Below, piece by piece: positions 28,482 to 37,248 of a stretch of 59,249 nt of DNA. Within the stretch, counting starts at the first letter, position 1; each line of letters starts with the position of its first letter. The notes beneath the pieces are model-generated. The model was not told where the DNA came from. It saw only the letters and a list, made by a program, of their open reading frames with translations, and ran no database searches. The DNA lies in the NCBI RefSeq assembly GCF_029892285.1, contig NZ_JARXVM010000026.1:1-59249 (forward strand). Reading direction: 5' to 3'. The DNA is from Rhizobium sp. SG_E_25_P2 (GTDB lineage: Bacteria; Pseudomonadota; Alphaproteobacteria; Rhizobiales; Rhizobiaceae). Made by a program: the position numbers and the translations under genes.

Positions 28482-28499
28482 TTTGACCGTTTGGTAAAC
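28482..28499. promoter_or_regulatory. RutR-type operator at the pyrimidine operon promoter
   Basis: TTTGACCGTTTGGTAAAC fits the RutR box TTGACCA-N2-TGGTCAA at 12 of 14 fixed positions. It lies between the divergent amidohydrolase and RutR-like genes. A near-identical sequence (15 of 18, inverted) is at 44856-44873 upstream of preT. Confidence 0.75.
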
Positions 28500-28637
28500 A
28501 TTACAACTTCCAGCGCCTTGCTCAAGACGAAAAACGCGATTTTGCCTAAAAATTTTTCGGTTGAAAACTTGGCGTAAAAATTCATCAATAGCACATCGCC
28601 CCGGCCGGTTTTGGCCGGAAAAGCGGGAGCAGACTCA

Positions 28638-29279
28638 ATGCCGATACCCAGAGCCGCCCAGACACAGCGACGGACGCGCATTCAGGAGGAGAAAGAAGAG
28701 CAGATCCTCGAAGCGGCGCTCGACGTGTTTTCTCAAAACGGTTTCAAGGGCGCGACCATCGATCAGATCGCCGAGGTGGCCGGCATGTCCAAGCCCAATC
28801 TTCTCTATTATTTCCGCACCAAGGAGGCCATGCATCGGGCGTTGATCGAGCGCGTGCTCGACACCTGGCTCGATCCGCTCAGGGCGTTCGACGCGGAGGG
28901 CAATCCCGAAAGCGAGATCCGATCCTATATTCGGCGCAAGCTGGAAATGGCGCGCGATTTTCCGCGCGAGAGCCGGCTGTTCGCCAATGAAGTGCTGCGC
29001 GGCGCGCCCCTGATCGAGGATGCGTTGAAAGGCCCGCTAAAGGAACTCGTGGATGAGAAGGCCGAGGTCATCAGGGCCTGGGCCAAGGCCGGCAAGATCG
29101 CTAAATGCGATCCCTATCACCTCATTTTCTCGATCTGGTCGACCACCCAGCATTACGCCGACTTCGACGTGCAGGTCCGCGCTGTGCTCGGCCAGGAAAA
29201 AGACGGCGACGGTCGTTTCGAGGACGCCGCCCGTTTTCTTGAGCAATTGTTCATGGGTGGGCTGAGCATCCGCAATTGA
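28638..29279 (+). CDS. rutR: TetR-family regulator, RutR-like
   Basis: A 213-aa regulator. The HTH at about residues 20-64 includes ATIDQIAEVAGMSKPNLLYYFRTKEA. The C-terminal half closely follows E. coli RutR (WLDPLRAF, RRKLEMARDFPRESRLF, HLIFSIWSTTQHYADF). RutR senses uracil or thymine and controls pyrimidine degradation genes. Here it is divergent from the amidohydrolase/dihydropyrimidinase operon, with a matching operator between them. GCGGGAG precedes the ATG at 28638. Confidence 0.88.
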   Translation: MPIPRAAQTQRRTRIQEEKEEQILEAALDVFSQNGFKGATIDQIAEVAGMSKPNLLYYFRTKEAMHRALIERVLDTWLDPLRAFDAEGNPESEIRSYIRRKLEMARDFPRESRLFANEVLRGAPLIEDALKGPLKELVDEKAEVIRAWAKAGKIAKCDPYHLIFSIWSTTQHYADFDVQVRAVLGQEKDGDGRFEDAARFLEQLFMGGLSIRN

Positions 29280-29283
29280 TGCA

Positions 29284-29538
29284 TCAATAATGATGCCGAC
29301 ACTGTGCGATGAGTAGGCCCTGTTCGCTGGGGCGGTAGACGATGCGATGCTCTGCGTCAATGCGCCGTGACCACCAGCCCTTCAACTCGCCGCGCAACGG
29401 CTCCGGCTTGCCGATCCCATGAAAGGGCTGACGGCTGGCGTCCTTGATCAGGGGATTGATCCGCGCCAGCATCTTTCCATCTGTCGCCTGCCAGTAGAGG
29501 TAGTCTTCCCAGGCGCGTTCGTGGAAGATCAGCTTCAC
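29284..29538 (-). CDS. yoeB: YoeB-type toxin (Txe/YoeB family mRNA interferase)
   Basis: An 84-aa RelE-fold ribosome-dependent RNase. Signature residues run through HERAWEDYLYW, the PEPLRGELKGWWSRRI core and the catalytic C-terminal HRIVY..CRHHY. The GTG start at 29538 overlaps the antitoxin stop by 4 bp. It ends 5 bp from the convergent RutR-like gene. Confidence 0.93.
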   Translation of the reverse strand: MKLIFHERAWEDYLYWQATDGKMLARINPLIKDASRQPFHGIGKPEPLRGELKGWWSRRIDAEHRIVYRPSEQGLLIAQCRHHY

Positions 29539-29789
29539 TCGGAGAGTTCTCGCGCCTCGCCCTTGCCGTCGTCGAGATCCCGCACGGCTTCAAGAAGCCG
29601 TTCTGCGTTACGTGGATTCTTGAGGAGATGGGCCGTTTCCTCATAAGAAGCGAAGTCTTCCACTGACATCAACACCGCAGCCGGTTTGCCCCTGTCCCGC
29701 GTAATGAGCACGGGCGCGCGGTCGTCGGTCACGCTGTCGAGGACGGCGGCAAGGTTTTTCCGGAGGTCGCTGTAGGATGTGGATCGCAT
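29535..29789 (-). CDS. yefM: YefM/Phd-family antitoxin
   Basis: An 84-aa antitoxin with the YefM N-terminal DNA-binding fold (STSYSDLRKNLAAVLDSV, then PVLITRDRGKPAAVLMSVEDF) and an acidic C-terminus that wraps the toxin. The ATG at 29789 lies just downstream of a palindrome suited to autoregulation. Confidence 0.92.
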   Translation of the reverse strand: MRSTSYSDLRKNLAAVLDSVTDDRAPVLITRDRGKPAAVLMSVEDFASYEETAHLLKNPRNAERLLEAVRDLDDGKGEARELSE

Positions 29790-29796
29790 GATGTTA

Positions 29797-29816
29797 TTGT
29801 ACTCGAATGAGTACAA
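29797..29816. promoter_or_regulatory. Operator palindrome of the yefM-yoeB module
   Basis: TTGTACTC-GAAT-GAGTACAA, a perfect inverted repeat with 8-bp arms, 8 bp upstream of the antitoxin ATG. The TGTAC half-sites resemble the TGTACA core known for YefM-YoeB operators. Confidence 0.7.
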
Positions 29817-29826
29817 AATGCAAGCT

Positions 29827-30759
29827 TCAATCCGGCAATAATCCCATGATCAGCAGGCCGCAGGCGGTGGCGAGCGCGCCGGCCAAAACCGAAACGCTCA
29901 CCCAGCCATGGCCAAGCAGGCCTTGTTGGAGAATGATGAAACTCGGCGTCAGATAGCCGTAGCCCAGCACTTTGGACGAGGGCAGCCTGAGCGAGGCGTA
30001 TTGTAGCAGCAAAAAGGTGATGATGGTGGTGACCACCGCGAGATAGGCGATCGCGATCCAGGCGATGGCCGGAACCGTCGCGAAATCCAACTCTACAAGC
30101 GAGGGCGCGCCGACCGGCAGCAGCCAGAGGCAGGTGGCGGCCACCGCCCAGAAGGCGAATTGATAGGCGGCTTCGCCGCGATTGAATTTTCTGAGCAACG
30201 GCGCATAGGCCGCGTGGCAGATCACGCCGACGAAATAGATCAGCTCGCCCTGGCCGATATCGAAGGCGAGAAGTGCTCCGAGATCGCCGCGAAACACCAC
30301 CCAGACCGCGCCGGCGGCGGCCACGATGAGACTGATCAGCACGCCGGGCTTTGTTGCCTGTCTCAGGAACAGCCAGGAAAAACCGGCGCTCATCAGCGGC
30401 ATCATGGTGAAGACGGCGCCGGTCGAAACGGCGGAAGTAAACTCCAGCGCCTTGAACATGGTGCTCATATAGATGGCCATCAGCAGGCCAAGGATGAGAA
30501 AGCGCCAGGGGCGGCCGGGATAGGCAAGCGGCGCCCTGAGAAGAAACAGTCCGGCTCCCGCCATCACCGCCACGGCCAGCACATAGCGCAGGCTGTTGAT
30601 CGCGTAGCCGGGCATCACGGCCGTCGCAGCCTTGCCGAGTGTGAAGGAGCCGGCGATGAGCACGGCGAACAGCAGCATGGCGAGATGGGCGGTGAGCTTT
30701 TCCCTGCCCACGGCATGGATGTTGCCCGCGAGTCGCGGCGGTTTCGACGCGTCCTGCAT
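29827..30759 (-). CDS. EamA-family (DMT) transporter
   Basis: A 310-aa ten-TM permease with two EamA repeats. The first runs from about residue 28, the second from about residue 160, with GVICHAAYAPLLRKFNRGEAA at the junction. Such proteins export metabolites or amino acids; the substrate is not readable. GAGGAGAG lies directly before tandem ATGs at 30762 and 30759, and the second has better spacing. Confidence 0.87.
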   Translation of the reverse strand: MQDASKPPRLAGNIHAVGREKLTAHLAMLLFAVLIAGSFTLGKAATAVMPGYAINSLRYVLAVAVMAGAGLFLLRAPLAYPGRPWRFLILGLLMAIYMSTMFKALEFTSAVSTGAVFTMMPLMSAGFSWLFLRQATKPGVLISLIVAAAGAVWVVFRGDLGALLAFDIGQGELIYFVGVICHAAYAPLLRKFNRGEAAYQFAFWAVAATCLWLLPVGAPSLVELDFATVPAIAWIAIAYLAVVTTIITFLLLQYASLRLPSSKVLGYGYLTPSFIILQQGLLGHGWVSVSVLAGALATACGLLIMGLLPD

Positions 30760-30848
30760 CATCTCTCCTCACGGTCAACGGCTCTATGCCGCCGCTTCTG
30801 CCCGATGCCGGATCCGGGCGCAAGCCGCGTGACGCGGAAGCTGATATG

Positions 30849-30873
30849 AAAAAGGGCGCCGTGGGCGCCCTTT
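30849..30873 (-). terminator. Terminator of the chemoreceptor gene
   Basis: A 10-bp stem (30851-30860 with 30864-30873) around a 3-nt loop, followed on the minus strand by a T-run. It lies 10 bp past the chemoreceptor stop. Confidence 0.85.
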
Positions 30874-30882
30874 CGTCGTTTG

Positions 30883-33174
30883 TTAGAATTCTTCCCAGTC
30901 GTCCTTGACCGCGCCGCCGCCGCTGGCGGCTCTTTTCGGCGCCATCGCGGCTGGAGCCGGTCGGGCAGGGCGTTGTGGCGCGGCGCGCTGCGGCGCGGAC
31001 GTCCGCATCGCCTGTGCCGTCTGGCGCAGCATTGCCGCCTGGTCGCCGAGACGGAAGCGGGCCAGCAGATCGTGCAATTGACGGCTTTCGTCGGCGAGAG
31101 AGACGCCGGCGGCGTTCATTTCCTCGACCATGCCGGCATTCTGTTGCGTTGCATGGTCCATCAGATTGACGGCGCTGTTGACTTCGGCCAGCCCGGTGGA
31201 CTGTTCCTGGGCGGCCGTGGCGATGGCGTCCATATGCGCGTTGATCGATTGCACGAGCTGCTCGATCTGGGAGAGGCCGACGCCGGTTTCATTGACCAGT
31301 TTCACGCCTTCGCCGACCGCGACCGCCGAATTCGCGATCAACGCCTTGATTTCCTTGGCGGCGTTGGCCGAACGCTGGGCGAGTTCGCGGACTTCCTGCG
31401 CCACGACGGCGAAACCTTTGCCAGCTTCGCCGGCGCGCGCCGCCTCGACGCCCGCATTCAGGGCGAGAAGATTGGTCTGGAAGGCGATTTCGTCGATGAC
31501 GCCGATGATCTGGCCGATTTGATGGGAGGATTTCTCGATCCGCTCCATCGCCGAGACGGCGTCGCGCACCACGGCTCCCGATTGCCCCGCAGTCGAGCGC
31601 GCAGTCTGGGCGACGTCGCGAGCCTCCTGGGTGCGCTTCGAGGTTGCCGTGACATTCGAGGTGATTTGCTCGAGCGCGGCGGCGGTTTCCTCCAGAGAGG
31701 CGGCTTGCTGTTCGGTGCGCTTGGACAGATCGGAGGATGCGTTGGAAACTTCCGCGCTGCCGGCGCTGACGGAGGACGCGGAACGGCCAACCGCGCCGAG
31801 CGCGTCGCGCAATTGCCGGACAGAAGCGTTGAAATCCTCGCGCAACGGCTCGAACTGCTCGGCAAAGCGATCATTGATTTCGCAAACCAGGTCGCCCTCC
31901 GCCAGTCGCTTGAGGCCTGCGGCGAGCGAGCCTGTTGCCTGGCGAAGCCGGGTGTCCGCCTCTGCTTCTGCGCGGCGTTGCATTTCCACCCGTTCGCGCT
32001 CTGCCCGCTCGCGGTTCTCCTCCGCCTCGCGCTCAAGGTCGCGCGCCCTGAGCGTGCGTTCGCGGAAAATGGCGACGGCATTGGCCATTTCGCCGATGAC
32101 ATCCTTGCGGCCTGCGCCCGGAATGGCAGTGTCGGTGTCGCCGTCGGCGAGCGTGGTCATGCGCCGGGCGCTGTCCTTGATGAAGGAGGACAGCGTGCGG
32201 GCCACGAAAACCGACAAAAGCACCATGCTGAGCGTCAGCGCGCCCTGGATCAGGAGCATGCGGATCAGCGCGCTGCGGTCACGGGCGATTTTTTCGGCCA
32301 TGGCTGTATTCATGCCGGCCCGATATTGGCTCAGGAGATCGGCGACGAGGACCCGCCGGGCGCCAATTGCCGCCTGCCACTGGTCGACATCCTGAGGTCC
32401 GGCTTCAAATTTCTCGTTTTTCGTCATCAACTCGCGAAACTTGTCGATCAATTTGCCTTCGGCGGTTTGCCAGAAGGCGTCATAGGGTTCCCGGATAGAT
32501 GCGGGAGCCGCTTCGTGGAATGTGGTCAGATGCAACGGGATCAGGGTGTTGGCCCGCGCAAATGTGGCGAAATTCCCGGTGTTCAGCGGTCCATCCTTGA
32601 TGAAGCTGTTCCCCAGTCGCCGGAGCATCTGATAGGCGCTGTGCAGCTGGATCAACGAATAGTAGCCGGCCGTGGAGCGTGAGAGCTCGCGGTCCGCCGT
32701 TTCAAAGCTCACCTGTCGGGCGATCTCCGAGCTGAACCGCGCCACCGGCTCGAGATAGCGAAGGCCGGCCATGGGATCGGCGGTGTTGGAATCCACCATC
32801 GGGCGGAATTCGTTTTGCATTTGCCTGTAACGGGTTTCAATCTCCGCAACCGTCCGGCCGAGAGCGGCGTCCGCCAAACCGTGACGGTCGGCGTTGTCAT
32901 AGCGGGTCTTGAGATCGTTGAAGGTCGTATCCGCCTCCCTGCGGATGTCGACGAGCTGCTGACCTTTGGCGGAGCCTTCTTCCGCCGCGAGGATGGCGAG
33001 GCTGCCGGCGCTGTCGACCAAAAGCTGCAGCTTTTCCGTGTTGATGTCGACTTGATAGGCCTCATAATTCGCCATTGTCATCAGGCCGCCAAGCGATGTC
33101 ACTGCGATCAGCGGCACAACTGCGAGTCCGGTCAGTAACTGGCCGAATGATAATTTCTTGAATCCAGACAACAT
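30883..33174 (-). CDS. Methyl-accepting chemotaxis protein with NIT-type sensor domain
   Basis: A 763-aa membrane chemoreceptor. TM1 is at residues ~12-32 and a large periplasmic helical domain of the nitrate/nitrite-sensing (NIT) type follows to about 340. TM2 ([19 protein letters not shown]) and a HAMP region come next. The C-terminal signalling domain has the hairpin tip [22 protein letters not shown]. It ends in DDWEEF, resembling the CheR/CheB-tethering pentapeptide. The ATG at 33174 has GAGGAAA upstream. The frame stays open upstream, but those residues do not look coding. Confidence 0.88.
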   Translation of the reverse strand: MLSGFKKLSFGQLLTGLAVVPLIAVTSLGGLMTMANYEAYQVDINTEKLQLLVDSAGSLAILAAEEGSAKGQQLVDIRREADTTFNDLKTRYDNADRHGLADAALGRTVAEIETRYRQMQNEFRPMVDSNTADPMAGLRYLEPVARFSSEIARQVSFETADRELSRSTAGYYSLIQLHSAYQMLRRLGNSFIKDGPLNTGNFATFARANTLIPLHLTTFHEAAPASIREPYDAFWQTAEGKLIDKFRELMTKNEKFEAGPQDVDQWQAAIGARRVLVADLLSQYRAGMNTAMAEKIARDRSALIRMLLIQGALTLSMVLLSVFVARTLSSFIKDSARRMTTLADGDTDTAIPGAGRKDVIGEMANAVAIFRERTLRARDLEREAEENRERAERERVEMQRRAEAEADTRLRQATGSLAAGLKRLAEGDLVCEINDRFAEQFEPLREDFNASVRQLRDALGAVGRSASSVSAGSAEVSNASSDLSKRTEQQAASLEETAAALEQITSNVTATSKRTQEARDVAQTARSTAGQSGAVVRDAVSAMERIEKSSHQIGQIIGVIDEIAFQTNLLALNAGVEAARAGEAGKGFAVVAQEVRELAQRSANAAKEIKALIANSAVAVGEGVKLVNETGVGLSQIEQLVQSINAHMDAIATAAQEQSTGLAEVNSAVNLMDHATQQNAGMVEEMNAAGVSLADESRQLHDLLARFRLGDQAAMLRQTAQAMRTSAPQRAAPQRPARPAPAAMAPKRAASGGGAVKDDWEEF

Positions 33175-33368
33175 GATTTCCTCGGATCGATGCGCCCTTT
33201 TTTGAAAAAGGGATAAACAGCGCACTTGATGGTCGCGGAAGTAACTATTGAGTTTTTCATTTAAATACGCGTTAATATGAGGCCGTAATTTTTCGGATGA
33301 TTGGCGGATAAATCCGATATATCTGTGGCTAACCTGATCGTTGCCAGTTTTTTGGCGCCTTATACGAT
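33175..33368. other. Intergenic region upstream of the chemoreceptor
   Basis: About 190 AT-rich bases containing the promoter of the chemoreceptor and the 3' end of the SMR transcript. I see no clear hairpin or operator here. Confidence 0.3.
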
Positions 33369-33698
33369 TTAGTGGCTGACCGTTTTCGACAAGAGGTTTA
33401 TAGTCAGCACACCCGCGATGATGAGCGCGAGACCAATGAGGGCGGGCAGGTCCATCTTCTGGCCGAAAATCAGCCAGCCCGCCAACGCCACGAGCACAAT
33501 GCCGGCGCCTGACCAGACCGCGTAGACGATGCCGACAGGCACGGTCTTGGTGACCAGCGACAAAAGATAGAAGGCGAAGGCATAGCCGAGCGCCGACACC
33601 AGGCTCGGAACGAGTATGGTGAAGCCGTTCGATTTGGCGAGGGCGGACGTGGCGATCACTTCCGCGACGATGGCGATCAGCAGCAGGGCGTAGGTCAT
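33369..33698 (-). CDS. Small multidrug resistance (SMR/EmrE-type) efflux protein
   Basis: A 109-aa four-TM protein. The membrane-embedded Glu is in [19 protein letters not shown]. The later [26 protein letters not shown] segment is the SMR signature. The ATG at 33698 gives the standard length. It exports cationic compounds by proton antiport as a dimer. Confidence 0.9.
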   Translation of the reverse strand: MTYALLLIAIVAEVIATSALAKSNGFTILVPSLVSALGYAFAFYLLSLVTKTVPVGIVYAVWSGAGIVLVALAGWLIFGQKMDLPALIGLALIIAGVLTINLLSKTVSH

Positions 33699-33824
33699 GG
33701 ATATCTTGTAGACCGTCGACTTCGGACGCGCCAGTCCCGGCCGCGCCGACACGGGTCTTCAAGACGACGCGGTCTGGCGGATTCCGCCGGAGCCGCTATA
33801 TGTCCTGATCGAAGAGGAGATCTC

Positions 33825-34592
33825 ATGCGGCTCAAGGTCAGGATCCAGGCGCTCTACGAGGCCAAATCGCGCGATGCGCATCGCTTCCGGTATATGCTGC
33901 TCGGCATCGACGTGATCACCATGATCCTGCTCGTCGTCACGACATTCTTCCATGGCGAGGTCTGGGTGATCTGGGTCGATGTCGCGATCGGCTTTTATGT
34001 CGCGCTCGATTATGTCGCGCGCTACTGGATTGCGGGCAACAAACGGCAATTCCTGTTGTCGCCGCTCAACATCCTCGACGTGATCGTCATTTTCTCGCTG
34101 TTTGCGCCGCTGTTTGGCGCAGCCTTCGCCTTTCTACGCAGCCTTCGCATACTCCGCCTGTTGCGGTCCTATCGCCTGCAGGCCAAGCTCCGGGCGGATT
34201 TCCCGCTTTTCCGTCGCCATGAGGATGTTATCCTCAGCGCCGTCAACCTGTTCGTCTTTCTGTTCATCATGACGGAACTGGTCTTCGTGACCCAGGCGCA
34301 GGTCAATCCGGCGATCGGCGATTTTCTCGACGCGCTCTATTTCACCGTGACGACGCTGACGACCACGGGCTTCGGCGACGTGACGCTGGTGGGCGATATG
34401 GGCCGCATCCTCGCCATCATCATCATGGTGTTCGGCGTGTCGCTGTTCCTCCGGCTGATCCAGACGATCTTCCGGCCCTCCAAGGTGCGCTTCGACTGTC
34501 CGCAATGCGGCCTCTTCCTGCATGAGGCGGATGCGGTGCATTGCAAGCATTGCGGCACGGTGCTCAACATTCCCTCGGATGGCTCGGTCTGA
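33825..34592 (+). CDS. Voltage-gated-like K+ channel with C-terminal zinc ribbon
   Basis: A 255-aa ion-transport protein. Segments S1-S3 come first, then an S4-like arginine ladder (RSLRILRLLRSYRLQ, about residues 106-120). S5 and a pore helix follow, with the selectivity filter TTTGFGD near residue 186, and then S6. After S6 comes a short CPQCG-N11-CKHCG module at about residues 225-244, a four-Cys zinc ribbon not usual in this channel family. An upstream alternative start is not evident. Confidence 0.87.
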   Translation: MRLKVRIQALYEAKSRDAHRFRYMLLGIDVITMILLVVTTFFHGEVWVIWVDVAIGFYVALDYVARYWIAGNKRQFLLSPLNILDVIVIFSLFAPLFGAAFAFLRSLRILRLLRSYRLQAKLRADFPLFRRHEDVILSAVNLFVFLFIMTELVFVTQAQVNPAIGDFLDALYFTVTTLTTTGFGDVTLVGDMGRILAIIIMVFGVSLFLRLIQTIFRPSKVRFDCPQCGLFLHEADAVHCKHCGTVLNIPSDGSV

Positions 34593-34701
34593 TCCAGTTT
34601 TGTTATCGGGCGAAATAATTCGTGCATTGGGCCCTCTTGCAAACTTCGTGAATCGGCATACCTTTTCCTTATCGGCAACAAACAGAAAGGATGGTGATCC
34701 A

Positions 34702-34776
34702 ATGTCTAATGAGTATTCGGCGCTCGTATATGGCTTGGAAGTGAGCGTGACGTCTGCGAGGCAGCCCTCGCTCTGA
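34702..34776 (+). CDS. Possible 24-aa small protein in a compact transcription unit
   Basis: A 25-codon frame starting MSNEYSALVYGLEV, with AAAGGA about ten bases before the ATG. Upstream, TTGCAA (about 34637) and TACCTT (about 34659) could be a promoter. Downstream, a hairpin with a T-run (34829-34860) could end the transcript. No homolog is recognised. It may be a small protein, or the unit may be a regulatory RNA. Confidence 0.35.
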   Translation: MSNEYSALVYGLEVSVTSARQPSL

Positions 34777-34828
34777 TCCTTTCTTCCAGGGCCTTCTAGG
34801 CCCGGCCAGATACAGGCCAATCTCATGG

Positions 34829-34860
34829 GGGTCGTCCGTCGGGCGACCCTTTTGATTTTT
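34829..34860 (+). terminator. Terminator of the small unit
   Basis: GGGTCG (34829-34834) pairs with CGACCC (34844-34849) around a 9-nt loop, followed by TTTTGATTTTT. Confidence 0.65.
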
Positions 34861-34918
34861 AGAGGCAATGGCCGCAGGCGTTTTTCGCGGCGCAATTTTA
34901 CGATCGCATTCGCGCAAG

Positions 34919-35674
34919 ATGAATTTCAGTCTTTATCCCGTTTCCACCCTTGTTCCACTGCTGCTGGCGGCCTTCATCGCGGGGCTTGCGCGTGGGTTTT
35001 CCGGTTTCGGCGCAGCGCTGATATTCGTGCCGCTTGCCAGCGCGGTGGTCGGACCCCGAATGGCGGGACCGATCTTGCTGGTGATCGATATCGTCGCGAG
35101 TTTTCCGCTGATCCCCGATGCCTTGCGCAAGGCCGACAAACAGGCCGTCGGCCTGATGTCGATTGGCGCCCTGGTCGCTGTGCCTCTCGGCGTGATGGCG
35201 CTTATGCATTTCGATCCGCTGGCGACGCGCTGGGGCATCTCGCTCACGGCGGTCGGCTTCCTGCTTCTGCTGCTGTCGGGCTGGCGCTATCGTTCCAAAC
35301 CCGTGGCGGCGGCTACGCTTGGCGTCGGCGCGATCGCCGGCTTCTTCAGCGGCGCGGCGCAGCTCGGGGGGCCGCCTGTCGTCACTTATTGGCTCGGCGG
35401 ACAGCACAAGGCCGCGCAAGTGCGCGCCAATATCGTTCTCTATTTCGCGATTTCCTCGGTCTTTTCGGCCATCAGCTATTGGTGGGCCGAGCTTCTGGTG
35501 TTGCAGGTGTTTGCTCTGGCGATCATGACGGGTCCGGTCTACGGGTTTGGCCTCTATCTCGGCGCCCGCAGCTTCGGCTATGCGCGCGAGGATATATTCC
35601 GCCGAATCTGCTTTTCGCTCATCGCGGTGTCTGCGATCATCAGTCTACCGGTCTGGGATGGCGTCAGGAACTGA
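34919..35674 (+). CDS. TauE/SafE-family sulfite/anion exporter-like permease
   Basis: A 251-aa membrane protein with about eight TM segments. FIAGLARGFSGFGAALIFVPLAS is the typical first repeat and GAIAGFFSGAAQLGGPPVVTYWL opens the second. Family members move sulfite, sulfoacetate or related anions; the substrate here is unknown. The ATG at 34919 is the likely start. Confidence 0.88.
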   Translation: MNFSLYPVSTLVPLLLAAFIAGLARGFSGFGAALIFVPLASAVVGPRMAGPILLVIDIVASFPLIPDALRKADKQAVGLMSIGALVAVPLGVMALMHFDPLATRWGISLTAVGFLLLLLSGWRYRSKPVAAATLGVGAIAGFFSGAAQLGGPPVVTYWLGGQHKAAQVRANIVLYFAISSVFSAISYWWAELLVLQVFALAIMTGPVYGFGLYLGARSFGYAREDIFRRICFSLIAVSAIISLPVWDGVRN

Positions 35675-35696
35675 GCGTTGAAAGGAGCATTGGGAC

Positions 35697-36485
35697 ATGC
35701 GCGGCGATTTTTCTGTCCGACGGACAGCCATGCCTGGCGTGATCGCCGTCGCCGCGACGAGTGGCATGACCTTCTCGTGCCACTCTCATGACGACTATGG
35801 CATCGGCGTGGTGATCTCCGGCGCCCAGACATCGGCGAGCGGGCGAGGCCAGGTCGAGGCCGAAGCGGGTGATCTCATCACTGTCAATCCCGGCGAAATC
35901 CATGACGGCGCGCCTGTAGGCGACGCACGCAGCTGGCGGATGCTGTATTTCAGTCCCGATGTCGTCAATGATCTCATTGCCGGCGAACCGTTGCGCGGCT
36001 GGACCCCGAAAGAACTCAAATTCCCGGTGTTGCGGGCTCGCGCCGCCGCTCGGCGCTTTCTCTCGCTCTACCGGTCGATGACCGGGCCGCCTGGCGCAGA
36101 TCCGCTGGCGCGCGAGGAGGATTTCGCCGACCTTCTCTCCACGCTTCTGGAGGACCGAACGCCCGCGCCGGCTGCTGCTCCCGATATCGGCAAGGCCTTG
36201 GCGATGATCGCGGATGATCCGTCGCGGAACCGGTCGCTGGCCGAAATCGGCGCGGTGCTCGGCCTGAGCCGGTTTCAGGCGCTGCGCGCCTTCCGGAAAG
36301 CCTGCGGTTTCACCCCGAGCGCTTATCAGGCGCAGAAGCGTTGCGATGTCGCCCGTCGCCTGATCCGGAGCGGCGCGGCGTTGGGCGAAGCGGCTTATGC
36401 CTGCGGCTTTTCCGACCAGAGCCATATGACGCGCGCTTTCGTGCAACGCTATGGCTTCACGCCCGGCGCGCTCGCCGCAGCCTGA
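35697..36485 (+). CDS. AraC-family transcriptional regulator
   Basis: A 262-aa regulator. The N-terminal cupin-like sensor includes CHSHDDYGIGVV and VNPGEIHDG. The C-terminal double HTH (about residues 165-262) includes LGLSRFQALRAFRKACGFTPSAYQ and the final CGFSDQSHMTRAFVQRYGFTPGAL. It lies upstream of a LysE exporter on the same strand, a pairing seen in many proteobacteria, so it probably controls that exporter. Confidence 0.9.
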   Translation: MRGDFSVRRTAMPGVIAVAATSGMTFSCHSHDDYGIGVVISGAQTSASGRGQVEAEAGDLITVNPGEIHDGAPVGDARSWRMLYFSPDVVNDLIAGEPLRGWTPKELKFPVLRARAAARRFLSLYRSMTGPPGADPLAREEDFADLLSTLLEDRTPAPAAAPDIGKALAMIADDPSRNRSLAEIGAVLGLSRFQALRAFRKACGFTPSAYQAQKRCDVARRLIRSGAALGEAAYACGFSDQSHMTRAFVQRYGFTPGALAAA

Positions 36486-36553
36486 ACTGCAATCCGGTTC
36501 AAGACCATCCTCATCACCGCCGATAGGCTCGGGCCATCCATTGGAGAACCCTC

Positions 36554-37165
36554 ATGAGCCCGGAATTCCTGATCACCACCTTTCTCGTCGTCGCCTCGCC
36601 CGGCACGGGCGCCATCTATACGCTGGCGGTCGGCCTGTCGCAGGGCGGCCGCAAAAGCCTTGCCGCCGCCTTCGGCTGCACGCTCGGCATCCTGCCGCAT
36701 CTCGCGGCAGCCAGTCTCGGCCTGACCGCGCTTCTGCACGCCAGCGCGCTTCTGTTCGACCTGTTCAAATATGCCGGCGCCGCCTATCTCATTTTCCTGG
36801 CATGGCAGGTCTGGCGCGACAAAGGCAGTCTGTCCCTGACGGCCGAGGTTGGCGAACGCTCTTCGCTGGGTCTCGTGGTCAAGGCGGTGCTGATCAATCT
36901 GCTCAATCCGAAACTGTCGATCTTCTTCGTGGCCTTCCTGCCGCAATTCATTGCGCCGCAATCGACGACGCCGATGGCGGACATGCTGATGCTCAGCGCC
37001 GTGTTCATGGCCATGACCTTCGTCGTCTTCGCTCTCTATGGCGTGCTGGCTTCTGCGATCGGCCACAGGATCGCAGCGAGGCCGGGCCTGATGATCGGGT
37101 TCAACAGGGTCTTCGCGCTCGCCTTTTTCGCCCTCGGCGCCAAACTGGCCTTCGCTCGGGCGTAA
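36554..37165 (+). CDS. LysE/RhtB-family amino acid exporter
   Basis: A 203-aa exporter with about six TM segments. The LysE start PGTGAIYTLAVGLSQGGRKSL and the later LLNPKLSIFFVAFLPQF are diagnostic. It probably exports an amino acid or homoserine-lactone-like compound under the AraC regulator directly upstream. Confidence 0.9.
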   Translation: MSPEFLITTFLVVASPGTGAIYTLAVGLSQGGRKSLAAAFGCTLGILPHLAAASLGLTALLHASALLFDLFKYAGAAYLIFLAWQVWRDKGSLSLTAEVGERSSLGLVVKAVLINLLNPKLSIFFVAFLPQFIAPQSTTPMADMLMLSAVFMAMTFVVFALYGVLASAIGHRIAARPGLMIGFNRVFALAFFALGAKLAFARA

Positions 37166-37248
37166 CCGGCGACTGAACCGGAACGGGCGCCACGTCGTTT
37201 CATCCTCGGCCTCTTTTCCCTGTCTTGCGTATAGAGGCCAAACACAGG

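Noticed and set aside
29275-29288. ATTGATGCATCAAT palindrome between rutR and yoeB
   Set aside because: It spans two convergent stop codons and is short. No T-run or promoter is attached, so a function is unlikely.
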